The notes under the pieces: model-generated | Databases searched by the model: none | Told to the model about the DNA's origin: nothing | Seen by the model: only the letters and a program-made list of their open reading frames with translations | Source of the DNA: Nitrospira sp. | Lineage (GTDB): Bacteria > Nitrospirota > Nitrospiria > Nitrospirales > Nitrospiraceae | Length of the DNA: 64,000 bases | Direction: 5' to 3' | NCBI GenBank assembly: GCA_018242665.1 | Contig: JAFEBL010000012.1 | Span: forward strand, 1-64,000 | Made by a program: the position numbers and the translations under genes | In this document: positions 33,041-44,087 of the stretch, in pieces | How positions within the stretch are numbered: the stretch's first letter is position 1 | How the letters are laid out: each line of letters begins with the position of its first letter

Positions 33041-33955
33041 ATGTTGCAAGCCAGCGAAAAAATATGGATGGATGGAAAATTTGTCGCATGGGCTGATGCG
33101 CAGGTCCATGTGCTCACTCATTCCCTGCACTATGGGCTGGCCGCCTTCGAAGGCATCCGGTGCTATAAGGGGCAGAACGGGTCAGCCATTTTCAGGCTGC
33201 GCGAGCATGTAGATCGCTTGTTTGAATCGGCCCATATCGGTCTGATGGAGATACCGTACGACCGAAAGCAAATTACTGAAGCCATCGTCGAAACCGTCAG
33301 GAGCAATAAGCTGGACGCCTGTTATATCCGTCCGCTGGTGTATATCGGCTACGGCGCCATGGGACTCTACCCTGGTGACAATCCCATCAACGTGAGCATT
33401 GCTGCCTGGAAGTGGGGCACATATCTCGGTGATGAGGCGCTCGCAAAGGGGATCCGAGCCCGCGTCTCCTCGTTCACACGCCACCATGTGAACGTATCCA
33501 TGACCCGTGGAAAAATCTCCGGCTACTATGTGAATTCGATTCTCGCCAAGCGCGAAGTCAAAGCCGACGGGTACGATGAAGCCATCATGCTGGATCCTGA
33601 AGGGTATGTCGCAGAAGGGACTGGCGAGAATGTGTTCATTGTGCGCCGCGGGGTGTTGAAAACTACACCGCTTACTTCCATCCTGGAAGGGATCACGCGG
33701 AATTCGATTCTGCAATTGGCCAGAGAACGCCAGATTCCGGTGGTCGAGGAGCGATTCACCCGTGACGAAATGTATGTGGCCGAAGAAGTGTTTGTGACCG
33801 GTACTGCGGCCGAACTCACGCCGGTCACGGAGATCGATCAGCGGCGCATCGGCACCGGAATTCCCGGGCCGATCACCAAAACTCTGCAAAAGGCATTTTT
33901 TGACGTGGTGGGCGGAACAGATCCCGCTCATCGTCATTGGCTGACGCCGGTGTAG
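33041..33955 (+). CDS. ilvE: Branched-chain amino-acid aminotransferase
   Basis: 304 residues, fold-type IV PLP enzyme. Conserved parts: KIWMDGKFVAWADAQVHVLT, HYGLAAFEGIRCY, YIRPLVYIGYGAMGL, the catalytic Lys in NSILAKREVKADGYDEAIML, EGTGENVFIVRRG, and the phosphate-binding VFVTGTAAELTPV. It catalyses the last step of Leu, Ile and Val synthesis. Transcribed alone, divergent from rplU. Confidence 0.95.
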   Translation: MLQASEKIWMDGKFVAWADAQVHVLTHSLHYGLAAFEGIRCYKGQNGSAIFRLREHVDRLFESAHIGLMEIPYDRKQITEAIVETVRSNKLDACYIRPLVYIGYGAMGLYPGDNPINVSIAAWKWGTYLGDEALAKGIRARVSSFTRHHVNVSMTRGKISGYYVNSILAKREVKADGYDEAIMLDPEGYVAEGTGENVFIVRRGVLKTTPLTSILEGITRNSILQLARERQIPVVEERFTRDEMYVAEEVFVTGTAAELTPVTEIDQRRIGTGIPGPITKTLQKAFFDVVGGTDPAHRHWLTPV

Positions 33956-34299
33956 CCGTTTCTCGAACCGCCTGCTCGCTCGGCTGAACGACTTCCCGAA
34001 TCTCCGCAACCATCCAGTCTCAGTTTCCTTCGCGCATAGACGGTGTGGCTTGAGCTAAGGCCACGCGCTGTGCTTCTTAAAACCCCAGATTTAAGGCTGG
34101 CGGGTGACCTGCGCAGAGGTCATCGTAGGCGATCATTGCCTCCAATGCAGCCGCGTCCACGGGTCGTTCAGCTTCAACGTTCTCATACCTAGGTCGTGAA
34201 TCATGGCAGTATGCAGCCATGGTTGAAATGGTGGCGTGGGATCACGAGATCGCTCGTCAATCGACTGTCGAATGGATGGCGCGAGAGGAACTGAGACGC
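33956..34299. other. Gene-poor gap between ilvE and secG
   Basis: 344 nt. I see no tRNA-like cloverleaf and no terminator with a T-tract. The only coding-like item is the 47-codon minus-strand frame at 34077-34220. Confidence 0.5.
34077..34220 (-). other. Possible small ORF or gene remnant
   Basis: 47 codons from the ATG at 34220 to the TAA at 34077. The peptide (RYENVEAERPVDAAALEAMI, then AYDDLCAGHPPALNLGF) has protein-like composition, but there is no ribosome-binding site. It could be the tail of a lost gene, since the frame has a stop 8 codons before the ATG. Not recognised. Confidence 0.2.
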
Positions 34300-34653
34300 T
34301 TAGTGGGAAGCTTCGCCGGAGGAATGTGAATCCTTCGCCGGAGCAGACGTGCTGTCCGTGGATGGGGACGCGGGAGCCGTGGCAGCCGGCTTTTTGTTCA
34401 GGTCAATGACAGTAGAGGAGAATGTTCGATCTTTTGCCAGGATGGCCAAAGACAACGAGGTGAACATGAACACAAAGGCGGTGATCACGGTAAATTTGCT
34501 CAAGAAGTTCGCGGGCCCCCGGCTACCGAAGACGGTTTGGCTGGAGCCGCCGAATGCCGCTCCGATTTCTGCGCCCTTGCCTGATTGCAGCAGAATGGCG
34601 CCAATCATGAGCAGGCAGACGATGACATGAACGATGATGAGCAATGTGTACAT
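34300..34653 (-). CDS. secG: Preprotein translocase subunit SecG
   Basis: 117 residues with two transmembrane segments (LLIIVHVIVCLLMIGAILLQ and FTVITAFVFMFTSLSLAI) around the conserved SGKGAEIGAAFGGSSQTVFG loop. A Pro/Ala/Ser-rich cytoplasmic tail follows. It assists SecYE. It starts 9 nt after tpiA; gapA-pgk-tpiA-secG is a common operon. Confidence 0.95.
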   Translation of the reverse strand: MYTLLIIVHVIVCLLMIGAILLQSGKGAEIGAAFGGSSQTVFGSRGPANFLSKFTVITAFVFMFTSLSLAILAKDRTFSSTVIDLNKKPAATAPASPSTDSTSAPAKDSHSSGEASH

Positions 34654-34662
34654 GTTGAGTTG

Positions 34663-35442
34663 TTAGGCCGTGGAGGGTTTAGACCCGATCGCGACTTTGG
34701 CGAGTGTAGCAAAAGAGACCGGATCTAAACAAGCCCCGCCGACTAATGCGCCGTCGATTTCTTCAGAAACCAGAAAGTCGGCAATATTGTGGGGTGTGAC
34801 GCTGCCGCCATACAGGATTCTCAGCCGCTGGGCGGTGGCCAGTCCGCCTAATTCCCCGACGATGCGACGGATCGCACGATGCACCGACACGGCCTGCTGT
34901 GGCGTCGCCGCTCGTCCAGTCCCAATCGCCCAGACCGGCTCATATGCGATCGTGACGGCGTTGAGCCCCTGGCCGTCTACGCCTGCGAGTCCCGCGCGAA
35001 GCTGCCGTTCAATCACGAGGTCAGTCTGTTCGGAATCACGTTCCTGGAGCGTTTCACCCACGCAGAGAATCGGCTTGAGCCCATGCCGAAGAGCGGCCAG
35101 TACTTTCTTGTTCGTCCACGCATCCTGATCACCGAAATACTGGCGACGTTCAGAATGGCCGACAAGAACGAACTCACAACCGAGGTCGTTCAGCATCGGC
35201 CCGGAGACTTCACCGGTGAAGGCGCCCTTATCTTCCCAATGCAGATTTTGGGCTCCGAGGAGAAAGGGAGGATTGGAACCGAGGGCGTCGCGTGTGGCAT
35301 GAAGGGCCGTAAACGGCGGGGTGAACCCGACCTGAATTCCCTCAAGGCTCGGCAGCTCCTGCTTAAGGCGGTGCACAAAAGCCACCGCCTCGGTGGCCGT
35401 CTTGTTCATTTTCCAGTTGCCGACGATGAACCGTGTTCTCAC
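34663..35442 (-). CDS. tpiA: Triosephosphate isomerase
   Basis: 259 residues. N-terminal [11 protein letters not shown] (catalytic Lys), electrophilic His in [16 protein letters not shown], catalytic Glu in [14 protein letters not shown], phosphate loop [12 protein letters not shown]. Full length. Interconverts DHAP and glyceraldehyde 3-phosphate. Confidence 0.97.
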   Translation of the reverse strand: MRTRFIVGNWKMNKTATEAVAFVHRLKQELPSLEGIQVGFTPPFTALHATRDALGSNPPFLLGAQNLHWEDKGAFTGEVSGPMLNDLGCEFVLVGHSERRQYFGDQDAWTNKKVLAALRHGLKPILCVGETLQERDSEQTDLVIERQLRAGLAGVDGQGLNAVTIAYEPVWAIGTGRAATPQQAVSVHRAIRRIVGELGGLATAQRLRILYGGSVTPHNIADFLVSEEIDGALVGGACLDPVSFATLAKVAIGSKPSTA

Positions 35443-35477
35443 GAGGCCTCTCTCGGAAACGCGGGCGAATGAGAGCG

Positions 35478-36677
35478 TTATGCCAGTCGATTGGGAAGCG
35501 CAGCGAGCCCAGGGAGAGTTTTCCCTTCAAGCAGCTCAAGCGCTGCTCCACCACCGGTCGAGATGAACGAGATGCTTTCTGATTCTCCCGCACGATGGAT
35601 GGCCAGGGCGGTTTCTCCGCCGCCGACAATGGTCAGCGCATAGGCGTTGGCGACCGAATGAGCCATGGCGAGGGTGCCTCTCGCGAAGGCATCTACCTCA
35701 AACATACCCATGGGGCCGTTCCAGAGAATGGTCTTGGCATCCTGGACGGCTTCCGAGAAGAGCTTCACGGAGGCTGGACCGATATCCAGTCCATACCAGC
35801 CTTTGGGAATCTCCTGCACCGGGACAATCTTTGTTTCAGCGCCCGGCTCGCGGCTTGCGGCCACCACACAGTCCACCGGCAGGTAGAATTTGACGCCACT
35901 GGAAAAGGCGTGGTCCTGCACTCCTTTGGCGAAATCGAGCATGTCGTTTTCAACGAGTGATTGCCCGATCTCAAGCCCCATCGCTTTCAAGAAGGTAAAC
36001 GCCATACCGCCGCCGATAATGACCTTGTCGACTTTCTTGCCGAGATTTTCGATGACGCCGATTTTGCCTGAGACCTTGGCTCCTCCGAGGATGGCGACAA
36101 AGGGCCGCACCGGATTTTCCACGGCTCCTTCGAGATATTCGATTTCCTTCTTGAGGAGATACCCGGCGGCCGCCTCGGGAATGTATTTCGTGATGCCCAC
36201 GGTGGAGGCATGGGCGCGATGCGCCGCACCGAAGGCGTCATTGATGTAGACGTCGGCGAGTGACGCGAGGGCCTTGGAAAACGTATCGTCGTTTTTTTCC
36301 TCTTCGGGGTGGAATCGGAGATTCTCCAACAACATGACATCGCCTGGTTGCATCTTGGCGACGAGGCCTTCGACCGCGGTGCCGATGCAGTCGGGGGCAA
36401 ACGTCACTTCCTTCCCCAGTAAGCGCTGGAGCCGTTTGGCCACAGGGGCCAGGCTGTATTTGGGATCAAATTTCCCCTTCGGTCTACCGAGGTGGGAGCA
36501 CAGGATGACTTTCGCCCCCTCGTCCACGGCCCGGTTGATCGTGGGAAGCGTGGATCGGATCCTGGTGTCGTCCGTAATCTGCAAGGAATCATCGAGCGGG
36601 ACATTGTAGTCGGCGCGAATAATGACACGCTTCCCGCGAAGTTGAAGATCTTCGATAATTCGTTTGCGGATGTTCAT
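35478..36677 (-). CDS. pgk: Phosphoglycerate kinase
   Basis: 399 residues. GKRVIIRADYNVPLDD, ILCSHLGRPKGKFD, DAFGAAHRAHAS, EIEYLEGAVENPVRPFVAIL, GGAKVSGKIG, and the nucleotide site WNGPMGMFEVD with TIVGGGETALA. Full length. The second gene of the glycolytic/gluconeogenic operon. Confidence 0.97.
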   Translation of the reverse strand: MNIRKRIIEDLQLRGKRVIIRADYNVPLDDSLQITDDTRIRSTLPTINRAVDEGAKVILCSHLGRPKGKFDPKYSLAPVAKRLQRLLGKEVTFAPDCIGTAVEGLVAKMQPGDVMLLENLRFHPEEEKNDDTFSKALASLADVYINDAFGAAHRAHASTVGITKYIPEAAAGYLLKKEIEYLEGAVENPVRPFVAILGGAKVSGKIGVIENLGKKVDKVIIGGGMAFTFLKAMGLEIGQSLVENDMLDFAKGVQDHAFSSGVKFYLPVDCVVAASREPGAETKIVPVQEIPKGWYGLDIGPASVKLFSEAVQDAKTILWNGPMGMFEVDAFARGTLAMAHSVANAYALTIVGGGETALAIHRAGESESISFISTGGGAALELLEGKTLPGLAALPNRLA

Positions 36678-36772
36678 GGCAGAGCCTCACTCCTTTTCTG
36701 GGTGTTCGCGCCGGCCACTGGCAGCTCCGGCCTGTGCTGCACGTCAGAAAAGCGCGATGTGTGGGAATCAGT

Positions 36773-37792
<1,020 letters not shown>

Positions 37793-37831
37793 TCAAGAAT
37801 TAAACGGGTTGAACTGAGTGAATCTGGGGCG

Positions 37832-37860
37832 ATAGTACTGACCGACTTTCTGCGTGTCAA
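37832..37860 (-). promoter_or_regulatory. Sigma70-type promoter for gapA-pgk-tpiA-secG
   Basis: Minus strand: TTGACA (37860-37855), 17-nt spacer, TACTAT (37837-37832). Close to consensus with optimal spacing. Confidence 0.65.
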
Positions 37861-37999
37861 GCATACAAAAAGAGGGAAGGCCGGTGGATATTGGCGAAGA
37901 GAGACTCGAGGAATTGCCGGAATGTCGCGCCGTCTTGTTGTACGCGCAACGGGTCCGGTAGAGTCTCAGTCTTGAACATCCATCGAGGGTTGGAGCGAG

Positions 38000-40432
38000 A
38001 TGCAATCTGAATCATTGCAGGTCGAGGCGGCGAAAGTGCTTGAGTGGGGGAAGCTATTGGAACATCTGGCATCCTATGCCCAGTCGACGGTCGGCATAGA
38101 ACAGTGTCGCGCGATGGTCCTGGAGCAGGATGTGGAGCAGGCTCGAATCCGGCAGGCGGAAACCTCCGACATGATCCGCTTGCGGACCGGCACCGATCCC
38201 TTTCCGGTCCTCCGATTTCCGGATGTGCTGGACTGGCTCGGACGTGTGGCCAAGGGTGCTTCCCTGGAGGCGCATGAATTGCGAGACATCGCTCTCGTCC
38301 TGGAAGTCATCGACGATGTGCAGCGCTATCTCCTGCGCCATCAGGCCGAGGTGCCCACCGTCGGCGCACTGGCCTCGGAATTGGGACCGGTGCACGAATA
38401 TCGCCGGCTCAGCGCTGCCCTGACGCACGCGATTGAACCGGACGGGTCGATACGGGAATCGGCCAGCCCTGAATTGCATCGCTTGCTGCAACGCGCCACG
38501 GACCTCAAGCAGCAAATGCGGCATCGTCTTGATCAAATCCTGCATTCGCGCCGGTATGAGGAGGTGTTGCAGGAGCAATATTTTGCGCAGCGCGAAGGCC
38601 GGTATGTGGTGCCGATCAAGGCCGAGATGCAGGGCCGGGTCCCCGGCATCGTGCACGACGTGTCGTCGAGCGGCGCCACCCTGTTCCTGGAGCCGCGCGA
38701 ACTGGTGGACCTCAATAATTCGATCAAGGTGGTGGATCTGGACGTCGAGCGCGAGGTGCGTCGCATCCTGCGTGAGCTGTCCGCTCTTGTGGCCCCTCAC
38801 CAACCGGCGCTTGCCGGAACAGTAAGGGTGCTGGGTCGTCTGGATGCCATTTCTGCGAAGGCAGGGCTGAGTCAGCGCCTGCATGCGTCCCCGCCGCGCC
38901 TCAATGATGGCGGGCGCGTGTGGCTCAAACAGGCCCGTCACCCGTTCCTCGTGTTGACGAAGGAGCAGGTGGTGCCCAATGACCTGGCGTTTGATGAAAC
39001 GGTGCGCGTGCTCATCATCTCTGGTCCCAACACGGGAGGGAAAACCGTCACGCTGAAGCTGCTTGGCCTGTTCGCGTTGATGGTGCGTTGCGGCCTGCAT
39101 CTTCCCTGCGCGCCCGAGTCGGAGATGACGGTCTTTCCGTCCGTCTATGCCGATATCGGCGATGCCCAGGACCTGGCGCGAGATCTGTCCAGCTTTTCCG
39201 CCCATATCACGCAGATGGTGCAGCTACTCAGCGAGGTGTCCGACGGAGTCGATGCACTTGGTCATCCTGTATCGGGTCTTCCCGCTCGTGCCCTGGTGTT
39301 GCTGGATGAGCCGGTGACTTCCACCGATCCGGCCGAAGGGGCGGCACTGGCCAGCGCTTTACTGTGTCGGCTGGCTGGGGCTGGTGCAAAAGTCGTGGCC
39401 ACGACGCACTATAGCCTGTTGAAAGGGTTGGCCCAGGAGCGACCGGGATTTGCCAATGCGAGCGTCGAATTCAATATTGAGACGTTGTCGCCAACCTATC
39501 GCCTGATACTGGGACAACCGGGGGGCTCCGCCGCAATTGAAATTGCAGGGCGGCTCGGGATGGATCAGGCGTTGCTGGACGATGCTCGTGCGCGCCTTCA
39601 GGGCGACACTCGGGTGCTCGAAACCCTCTTAAATGATCTGCAGGACAAGCAACGACGCTTGAGCGAGGACCTTGCCGCGTCGACGGTGGCCAGACAGGGC
39701 GCTGAGCAAGCTTCACAGGAAGCCCAAGAGTTGCTGACCTTGTTGCGCGAGTCGGAACGGGATGAACGGCAAGGACTGAAGAAGAAGCTCTCGCAGGAAT
39801 TTCAACGTGCCCGCGCGGCGGTTCAGGCGACGATCGATGATCTCAAACGCGATCAAAAATTACTCAAGGCCAAAGAGACCAAAGTCCGGCTGGTTGAATT
39901 GGAGCAAGAGGTCCGGCGCGAAGTCGGGGAACCCCAGGCACCGATTCCCGTCGATCAGCTCTCGATTGGTGATGCGGTGGAAGTGGTCGGCTTGGGCATG
40001 ACGGGGACGTTGCTCGAATCGCCTCAAGGCAAAAAGCGGGTGCGACTAAAAGTCGGTGAGGGCGAGATTCTTGCCAATGTGGCCAGTCTTGCGGGGGTGG
40101 GTAAACCACACAAACCGGCGTGTCCTGAACCGGTCAAGGCGGGTTCCGCCCAGCCCAGACGTACCAGTCAGACGCTTGCGCCAGAGGATATTCAGGAGAC
40201 GTTGGACGTGCGCGGCCAAGCGGCCGATGATGCGCTGGATGTTGTGGTGGCCGGCCTGGATCGTGCTGTCCTTGGTGGAAGTCCGTTTGTGCGTATCATC
40301 CATGGGCACGGGACAGGCCGGCTGCGGACCGCCCTGCGAGAATATCTGAAGGCTTCTCCCTACGTCGTGGCCTTCAGGCCGGGTGATCGTGCGGAGGGAG
40401 GCGACGGCGTGACGATCGTGGAATTGCGTTAG
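38000..40432 (+). CDS. mutS2: Endonuclease MutS2
   Basis: 810 residues. There is no MutS mismatch-recognition domain I; the start is MutS2-like (VLEWGKLLEHLASYAQSTVG). Clamp and core helices with YFAQREGRYVVPIKAEMQGR and HDVSSSGATLFLEPRELVDL; ATPase with Walker A ISGPNTGGKTVTLKLLGLFA, Walker B ALVLLDEPVTSTDPAEG and VVATTHYSLLKGLA. A long coiled segment follows, then the C-terminal Smr nuclease domain with LDVRGQAADDAL and VRIIHGHGTGRLR. Roles described for the family: suppression of recombination, and splitting of collided ribosomes in Firmicutes. Confidence 0.95.
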   Translation: MQSESLQVEAAKVLEWGKLLEHLASYAQSTVGIEQCRAMVLEQDVEQARIRQAETSDMIRLRTGTDPFPVLRFPDVLDWLGRVAKGASLEAHELRDIALVLEVIDDVQRYLLRHQAEVPTVGALASELGPVHEYRRLSAALTHAIEPDGSIRESASPELHRLLQRATDLKQQMRHRLDQILHSRRYEEVLQEQYFAQREGRYVVPIKAEMQGRVPGIVHDVSSSGATLFLEPRELVDLNNSIKVVDLDVEREVRRILRELSALVAPHQPALAGTVRVLGRLDAISAKAGLSQRLHASPPRLNDGGRVWLKQARHPFLVLTKEQVVPNDLAFDETVRVLIISGPNTGGKTVTLKLLGLFALMVRCGLHLPCAPESEMTVFPSVYADIGDAQDLARDLSSFSAHITQMVQLLSEVSDGVDALGHPVSGLPARALVLLDEPVTSTDPAEGAALASALLCRLAGAGAKVVATTHYSLLKGLAQERPGFANASVEFNIETLSPTYRLILGQPGGSAAIEIAGRLGMDQALLDDARARLQGDTRVLETLLNDLQDKQRRLSEDLAASTVARQGAEQASQEAQELLTLLRESERDERQGLKKKLSQEFQRARAAVQATIDDLKRDQKLLKAKETKVRLVELEQEVRREVGEPQAPIPVDQLSIGDAVEVVGLGMTGTLLESPQGKKRVRLKVGEGEILANVASLAGVGKPHKPACPEPVKAGSAQPRRTSQTLAPEDIQETLDVRGQAADDALDVVVAGLDRAVLGGSPFVRIIHGHGTGRLRTALREYLKASPYVVAFRPGDRAEGGDGVTIVELR

Positions 40433-40630
40433 CCCAGCGACCAGGGGACTATGCTCAATGCCCGAAGTTTTGTATGCTGAGGGGGTGTTCGGGCACATGT
40501 TCGCATACAGCATGCTGTGAGTGTGACATGACGTAACCCATGCTGCGTCGGGACCGGAGCTCCGCCGGGCCGCACACATTGCTTGGCCCACGCTGCCGGT
40601 CAGGCACAACCTACCCTATGGCCGGTCGTC

Positions 40631-42937
40631 ATGCGCCAGCGGGTCAGTCTCCAGAGTTTAGTGACCCTTTCAGTGCTCGCCGTGGGAATGGTCTCCGGCA
40701 CAGTAGGCCTCGCCTATGCTTACTGGCACGCCAGGCAATCCCTGCAGATCACCGTCGGGATCACCTTCCAGGAAATCGCTCGCCAAAGTGCCGACAAGGC
40801 TGCCTTATTGCTCGCCAGAGAAGTTGAATGGGTGGAACGGCTTGCCGCGCTTCCCGATCTTCGTGCCTCCATGGAAGGCGTCGAACTGCCTGAGCGGACT
40901 GCGAGGCAGGTTGAGCGGTGGCGAGAAGCGCAGCAAGGCTACTTTCATTCCCTGGCCATTGTGCGGGCGGATGGGCAACTGGTCGGAGGCCGGTGGAGTG
41001 AGTCTTCCCGAGAGTTTTACGGCAGGCAGCCTTGGTGGTTGACAGTGGTACAGGAGGGACACTCGTGGGCGGGACCTCTCACGGTCGATGGAGAGGGACA
41101 TGGCTATTGGGAAGTTGCGGTCCCGATCGGCGAGCGGGGTGGGCCGGTCCGTGGAACCCTGAAGGTCGTCATTGGGACGGATCACATCCTATCGTCGATC
41201 CTGGGAAGCCGACTCGGTCGAACAGGCCACATGATGCTGCTGGATGAGCAAGGCCTGATCCTGGCCTGCTCCGCGCTCGCACCTAACCTCCATACGCCGC
41301 TCCCGGCGCCTGTCACGCAGTCGGGAACCGAGGGCGCCGCTGCCCGATGGGCTCAGGTCGATCGCGACAGTCACGGTGGGCAGGGGAGCATCATTGGCAT
41401 GGCCCCTGTCGTGTTGTCATCGCATGTGGTGCAGGCGCCGGCTTGGTCCATCCTCGTGCAGCAGGATCCGGCGGAGACCTTTGAGCCATTGGTTGCCCTG
41501 CTTGGAAAACTCAGTGCGTTCTGGATCGGGACGAGTGCGTTTATTGTCTGGTTGCGCTGGCGGCTGGGGCAGCGAATTGTGCGTCCTCTTGGGACTCTGA
41601 TTCAGCGCGTCAATCGGATGGCCGATGGTGAAACCCCTGCCACGCCTCCGTCGTGGGTGCCTGGACAACTGTGCGGCATTGAAGAGATCGATCGACTGGC
41701 CGCGAGTTTCGATGATCTGGCGCGACGCTTGGAATTGGCGTCACAAGCGAAGGAGCAATATGTGCGACGACTCGAGCAAGCCAATGTCGATCTGGCCACA
41801 TCCGAGGAACACTATCGGCTGCTCTGGGATCACTCGGTCGATACTAAAATTCTGGTCGATCCCCTCGGGGTGATCCAGGCCATGAATGGACGTGGCGAGG
41901 CGACGCTCGGGCGGCCAGTGTCGATGCTGCGTCATCGTCCGGTTATCGACCTCGTGCATAAGGCCGAGCAAAGCCGTCTCCGGGCTCAGCTGAATCGGGT
42001 GCTTGAAAGCGGGACGGAGGTCGGGGCCGGCGTGATGCGCGTGCCGGTGCCCGAAGGGGAACTGACGATGGAGATCAACTGCGTGCCGGTCACGAAAGCC
42101 GGCCGTATCGAATCCATCATGGTGCAACTCCGTGATCTGACGGAGCAGAAAACACTTGAACAGCAATTGCTCCGATCGGAACGACTCGCGTCGTTGAGCC
42201 AATTTGCCTCCATGTTTGCGCACGACATTCGAAATCCACTGGCCGGGATCAAGAAAACGCTGGAATGGCTCAGCGGGCGTCCGGAGATGGCGCAGGACCT
42301 GCCTCGACGCTGCCTGGAGGATTTGCGATTCACGACTGATTTGCTCCTCGGCATGATCAACGACATGTTGGATGTCTATCAGGAACATTATTCCGGACTT
42401 CCGTTGAGCCGGTCACCGGTGGCTACCGGTCTGCTTCTGCACGAGACGTTGCGGCTCTTTCGTTTCGAGGCTGAAGCGCAGGGTGTACGATTTGCGGTAC
42501 GTCACCCATCGGGCGAAGCGTGGGTCTGGGGAGACGGGCGACGGCTGCAACGGGTGCTGATCAACTTGCTGCACAACGCCCTCAAGTACTCGCCGCCGGA
42601 GGGCACTATCACCATTACTCTGCAGGTGGAAGAGCCGCCGAGGGCGAGTGTCATGGGATCCGGTAAGCCGCCTCCCGGAGCACTGGTGACGATGTGTATT
42701 GAAGATGAAGGGCCGGGAATTGCGGTGGATGATGTGCCGCATGTGTTCGAGATGTTCTTCCGGAAGAAGGACGGACAGGACTATCGGATCGGCCGCGGCC
42801 TCGGACTGCATTTTTGTCGCCTCGTGGTCGAGGCCCATGGCGGGCGCATCACGGCCGGCAATCGTCGCGCAGGTGGAGCTGTCTTTACGGTTGCCTTGCC
42901 GGTCAGACAGGAGGAGGCATGCCTCTCACCATCCTGA
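40631..42937 (+). CDS. Membrane sensor histidine kinase (dCache-HAMP-PAS-HisKA-HATPase)
   Basis: 768 residues from the ATG at 40631 (an in-frame ATG at 40583 is possible; neither has a clear ribosome-binding site). A transmembrane segment (about 9-28), a periplasmic dCache-like sensor (30-295, with FYGRQPWWLTVV and GRTGHMMLLDEQG), a second segment (about 300-320), HAMP, PAS (about 400-510), HisKA with the phospho-His in FAHDIRNPLAGIKKT, and HATPase with NLLHNALKYS, DEGPGIA and GRGLGLHFCR. It overlaps its regulator gene by 19 nt. The sensor resembles that of the kinase at 51677. Confidence 0.9.
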   Translation: MRQRVSLQSLVTLSVLAVGMVSGTVGLAYAYWHARQSLQITVGITFQEIARQSADKAALLLAREVEWVERLAALPDLRASMEGVELPERTARQVERWREAQQGYFHSLAIVRADGQLVGGRWSESSREFYGRQPWWLTVVQEGHSWAGPLTVDGEGHGYWEVAVPIGERGGPVRGTLKVVIGTDHILSSILGSRLGRTGHMMLLDEQGLILACSALAPNLHTPLPAPVTQSGTEGAAARWAQVDRDSHGGQGSIIGMAPVVLSSHVVQAPAWSILVQQDPAETFEPLVALLGKLSAFWIGTSAFIVWLRWRLGQRIVRPLGTLIQRVNRMADGETPATPPSWVPGQLCGIEEIDRLAASFDDLARRLELASQAKEQYVRRLEQANVDLATSEEHYRLLWDHSVDTKILVDPLGVIQAMNGRGEATLGRPVSMLRHRPVIDLVHKAEQSRLRAQLNRVLESGTEVGAGVMRVPVPEGELTMEINCVPVTKAGRIESIMVQLRDLTEQKTLEQQLLRSERLASLSQFASMFAHDIRNPLAGIKKTLEWLSGRPEMAQDLPRRCLEDLRFTTDLLLGMINDMLDVYQEHYSGLPLSRSPVATGLLLHETLRLFRFEAEAQGVRFAVRHPSGEAWVWGDGRRLQRVLINLLHNALKYSPPEGTITITLQVEEPPRASVMGSGKPPPGALVTMCIEDEGPGIAVDDVPHVFEMFFRKKDGQDYRIGRGLGLHFCRLVVEAHGGRITAGNRRAGGAVFTVALPVRQEEACLSPS

Positions 42938-43563
42938 TCGCCGAGGATCAGCGCCTATTCCGGCAGAGTCTACGGATGTTGCTCGAGCATGAGTCGGACA
43001 TTGCGGTGGTTGGGGAGGCGATGGACGGACGGCAGGCGTTCGACCTCGCCGTCGCACACAAGCCGGACATCGTGTTGATGGATGTCGACATGCCGCGGCT
43101 GGATGGGATTACCGCGACGCGTTTGATTCGCAGTTGTGTGCCGGACTGCCGCGTGTTGATGCTGTCAGTCCATGACGACGATGCCCGTATCGTCGCTGCT
43201 GTGCGGGCGGGCGCCTGCGGGTACATTTTGAAAGATGCCGATCATCAGGAGTTCCTGCGGATCATTCGCGCTACCTACCAGGGCACACCTGTGCGTTCGG
43301 CCTATATGCCGGATGGTTTTGCGAAAAAAGCCATGGCGTTGGCGAGCCAACAGGGCGGGTCCGATCCGGGGGGATTGTCCCTGTTGACTGATCGGGAGCG
43401 GGAAATTCTCGCCTGTGCCGCCGCCGGGCGCAGCAACAAAGAAATCGCCGATCAACTCTGCGTGTCCCTCGATACCGTGAAAACCCATCTCCATCACACG
43501 TATCAAAAGTTGAAGGTCAGCGGCCGGGTCGAGGCCGTGCTCGCCTACCTCGGCAACAGCTAA
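42919..43563 (+). CDS. NarL/FixJ-type response regulator
   Basis: 214 residues. Receiver with acidic pair in LIAEDQRLFR, phospho-Asp in DIVLMDVDMPRLDG and Lys in GYILKDADH; C-terminal LuxR HTH in LLTDREREILACAAAGRSNK and LCVSLDTVKTHLHHTYQKLK. GAGGAGG lies just before the ATG at 42919. Translationally coupled to the upstream kinase and surely its partner. Likely targets include the secreted-protein genes that follow (inference). Confidence 0.93.
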   Translation: MPLTILIAEDQRLFRQSLRMLLEHESDIAVVGEAMDGRQAFDLAVAHKPDIVLMDVDMPRLDGITATRLIRSCVPDCRVLMLSVHDDDARIVAAVRAGACGYILKDADHQEFLRIIRATYQGTPVRSAYMPDGFAKKAMALASQQGGSDPGGLSLLTDREREILACAAAGRSNKEIADQLCVSLDTVKTHLHHTYQKLKVSGRVEAVLAYLGNS

Positions 43564-43716
43564 CCTCCGCCGCCTCTGGCGTTTCTCCTCACCCGAAGGG
43601 TGGAGAGAAAATCCACCTCCCAGGCAATGGGCCTCGCGTACACCTTTTCGTACAGTGGGATCGGTTCAGTCGACACGGATCGACGTGTTCATGCGTGAGA
43701 GAGAGGAGGACGCATT

Positions 43717-44046
43717 ATGAAGAGGACAGCGTACCTCGCGCCTGCATCACAGATCATGATGGGCTCAGCGGTCGTCGTGTTCCTGGCCTCAGCGGGGCTT
43801 GCTCAGGTCATCCATCCGGATCAGATACTCGGGACCTTTTCGCCGCAATCGGAGAGCAGGCCTGGAGACTATCCAGCCGGCGGCGAGTCGGTAGGAAGTG
43901 AACCGGACAAAGGGTTTGACCGCCAGATGCTGGCCCCGGATCTCGACGCGTCCGGTGTGGTGGATATGAACATGCTGCGGACGCCGGACAGCACCGATGC
44001 GGATGAGGCGCGGGAATCGGATCAGCAATCGTCGGTCTCCTATTGA
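43717..44046 (+). CDS. Small secreted protein, unrecognised
   Basis: 109 residues. Signal peptide (IMMGSAVVVFLASAGLAQ), then a short hydrophilic, Asp/Ser/Pro-rich, probably disordered chain without Cys. GAGAGAGGAGG precedes the ATG. First of three small exported-protein genes downstream of the two-component system; the next one starts 41 nt after its stop. No family recognised. Confidence 0.55.
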   Translation: MKRTAYLAPASQIMMGSAVVVFLASAGLAQVIHPDQILGTFSPQSESRPGDYPAGGESVGSEPDKGFDRQMLAPDLDASGVVDMNMLRTPDSTDADEARESDQQSSVSY

Positions 44047-44087
44047 TTCCCTCGACGGGAATCGCGTCAGGACCAAGGAGGCGCACT

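Noticed and set aside
38054-39205. 383-codon minus-strand frame inside mutS2
   Set aside because: Shadow of mutS2, whose ATPase and core motifs are on the plus strand.
43564-43640. Rho-independent terminator after the NarL-type regulator (CTCACCC-GAA-GGGTG)
   Set aside because: The stem is short with mismatches and no T-tract follows.
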